A stretch of DNA of 64,000 nucleotides from Limimorpha avicola (GTDB lineage: Bacteria; Bacteroidota; Bacteroidia; Bacteroidales; F082), in assembly GCA_020907925.1 (NCBI GenBank), contig DZDN01000016.1, forward strand, positions 62,001-126,000, in the 5' to 3' direction. Both the position numbers and the translations under genes were made by a program. Below the pieces are notes generated by a model. It was not told the DNA's origin. It ran no database searches and saw only the letters and a program-made list of their open reading frames with translations. This document shows, piece by piece, positions 63,357 to 64,000 of the stretch. Position 1 is the stretch's first letter, and each line of letters begins with the position of its first letter.

Positions 63357-64000
63357 ATGAACAACGAATTTTACAAGTATGCCACCAAACATAGAGGCAT
63401 CAATGGTCTCGGGTTAGAGAAATATACATCATCCATAACCAATTTCATCTCCCCTACCATCATTGAAGAAAGACAACTCAACGTGGCACAGATGGATGTA
63501 TTTTCCAGACTTATGATGGACAGAATTATCTTTTTGGGCGATCAGATTGATGATTATGTCGCCAACATCATTCAGGCGCAACTGTTATTTTTGGAATCGA
63601 CCGACAAGAAGAGTGATATTATGATATATCTCAATTCGCCCGGCGGCTCTGTTTATGCCGGTCTCGGCATTTATGATACCATGCAGTATATAGCACCCGA
63701 TGTTTCCACCATTTGCACCGGCATGGCTGCTTCCATGGCTGCTGTACTGTTGTGTGCCGGAACAAAGGGCAAACGCTCTGCCTTGAAACATTCCCGCATC
63801 ATGATACACCAACCCATGGGCGGTATGCAAGGACAGGCTTCCGACATAGAAATAACAGCAAGAGAAATACAAAAGTTAAAGAAAGAATTGTATGAAATCA
63901 TAGCTGCACATACCGGACAGGAATATGACAAGGTATGGGCAGACTCTGACCGTGACTATTGGATGACATCTGAAGAAGCTCTCAGTTACGGCATGATAGA
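63357..64000 (+). CDS. clpP: ATP-dependent Clp protease proteolytic subunit, partial
   Basis: The first ~214 residues of ClpP, running off the right edge of the window. It starts at ATG 63357 (MNNEFYKYATKHRGINGLGLE), with an N-terminal extension typical of the phylum. The catalytic Ser is in GMAASMAA, the His in HQPMGG, and the Asp in DRDYWM; the ribbon SPGGSVYAGLGIYDTMQYI is present. clpP follows tig as in many bacteria; together with ClpX (probably beyond the edge) it degrades unfolded proteins. Confidence 0.96.
   Translation, partial: MNNEFYKYATKHRGINGLGLEKYTSSITNFISPTIIEERQLNVAQMDVFSRLMMDRIIFLGDQIDDYVANIIQAQLLFLESTDKKSDIMIYLNSPGGSVYAGLGIYDTMQYIAPDVSTICTGMAASMAAVLLCAGTKGKRSALKHSRIMIHQPMGGMQGQASDIEITAREIQKLKKELYEIIAAHTGQEYDKVWADSDRDYWMTSEEALSYGMI

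Noticed and set aside
1..64000. Prophage, insertion sequences, integrons or CRISPR-Cas
   Set aside because: No transposase, integrase, phage structural or Cas gene, and no spaced repeat array, is visible on either strand.

Overview
The window is 64 kb of AT-rich chromosome from a member of the Bacteroidota, most likely Bacteroidales. The evidence is the gene content (LemA/TPM cluster, MutS2, DUF2723, DUF5723, a DPS-like ferritin, GldA-type ABC ATPase, glycine-lipid-type acyltransferases beside the dcw cluster), the FtsZ C-terminus ending in NNSYLHDNVD, and about twenty copies of the Bacteroidota promoter box TAnnTTTG just upstream of genes on both strands. dapD and the DNPR motif of MurE point to meso-diaminopimelate peptidoglycan. 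I see no prophage, insertion sequence, CRISPR array or other mobile element; the region is almost entirely core housekeeping.

Layout. 0-2.5 kb (+): end of htpG, lemA, two TPM-domain genes. 2.5-9.4 kb: gap (-), lepA (+), then a cutC plus GH2 beta-mannosidase-type lipoprotein pair (-). 9.6-13.1 kb (+): mutS2 and a CorA-type transporter. 13.3-15.9 kb (-): metK and a GldA-type ATPase. 16.2-18.9 kb (+): rplM-rpsI-rpsB-tsf. 19.0-24.2 kb (-): tRNA-Gln, rimP, nusA, infB. 24.4-27.4 kb (+): DUF2723 membrane glycosyltransferase-like protein, ended by a 21-bp hairpin shared with convergent cysS. 29-32 kb: nitroreductase (-) and the threonine-degrading pair kbl-tdh (+). 32.2-33.8 kb (-): a DUF2147 protein and an orphan methyltransferase. 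34.2-38.8 kb (-): an apparent operon of a degenerate butyrate-kinase homologue, a large secreted deacetylase-like protein, purN and a DPS-like ferritin. 38.9-53.5 kb (-): the dcw cluster mraZ-rsmH-ftsL-ftsI-murE-mraY-murD(remnant)-ftsW-murG-murC-ftsQ-ftsA-ftsZ with a terminator after ftsZ. 53.7-56.2 kb (+): two acyltransferases and engB. 56.2-57.7 kb (-): ruvX, def and a TPR lipoprotein. 57.8-64 kb: dapD (+), tRNA-His (-), an orphan OppC-type permease (+), a DUF5723 protein (-), then tRNA-Leu, tig and the start of clpP (+).

No wholly new multi-gene system is evident. What stands out is reduced or degenerate versions of familiar proteins in otherwise normal operons: a MurD that keeps only its C-terminal third and has lost key residues, a trigger factor with no PPIase domain, and a butyrate-kinase homologue with its nucleotide and phosphate loops eroded. 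Also notable are a tRNA-terminator-rimP-nusA-infB arrangement that recalls E. coli metY-rimP-nusA-infB, and a lepA whose promoter box lies only 4 bases from its start codon. Residue positions below are hand-counted and approximate unless stated.
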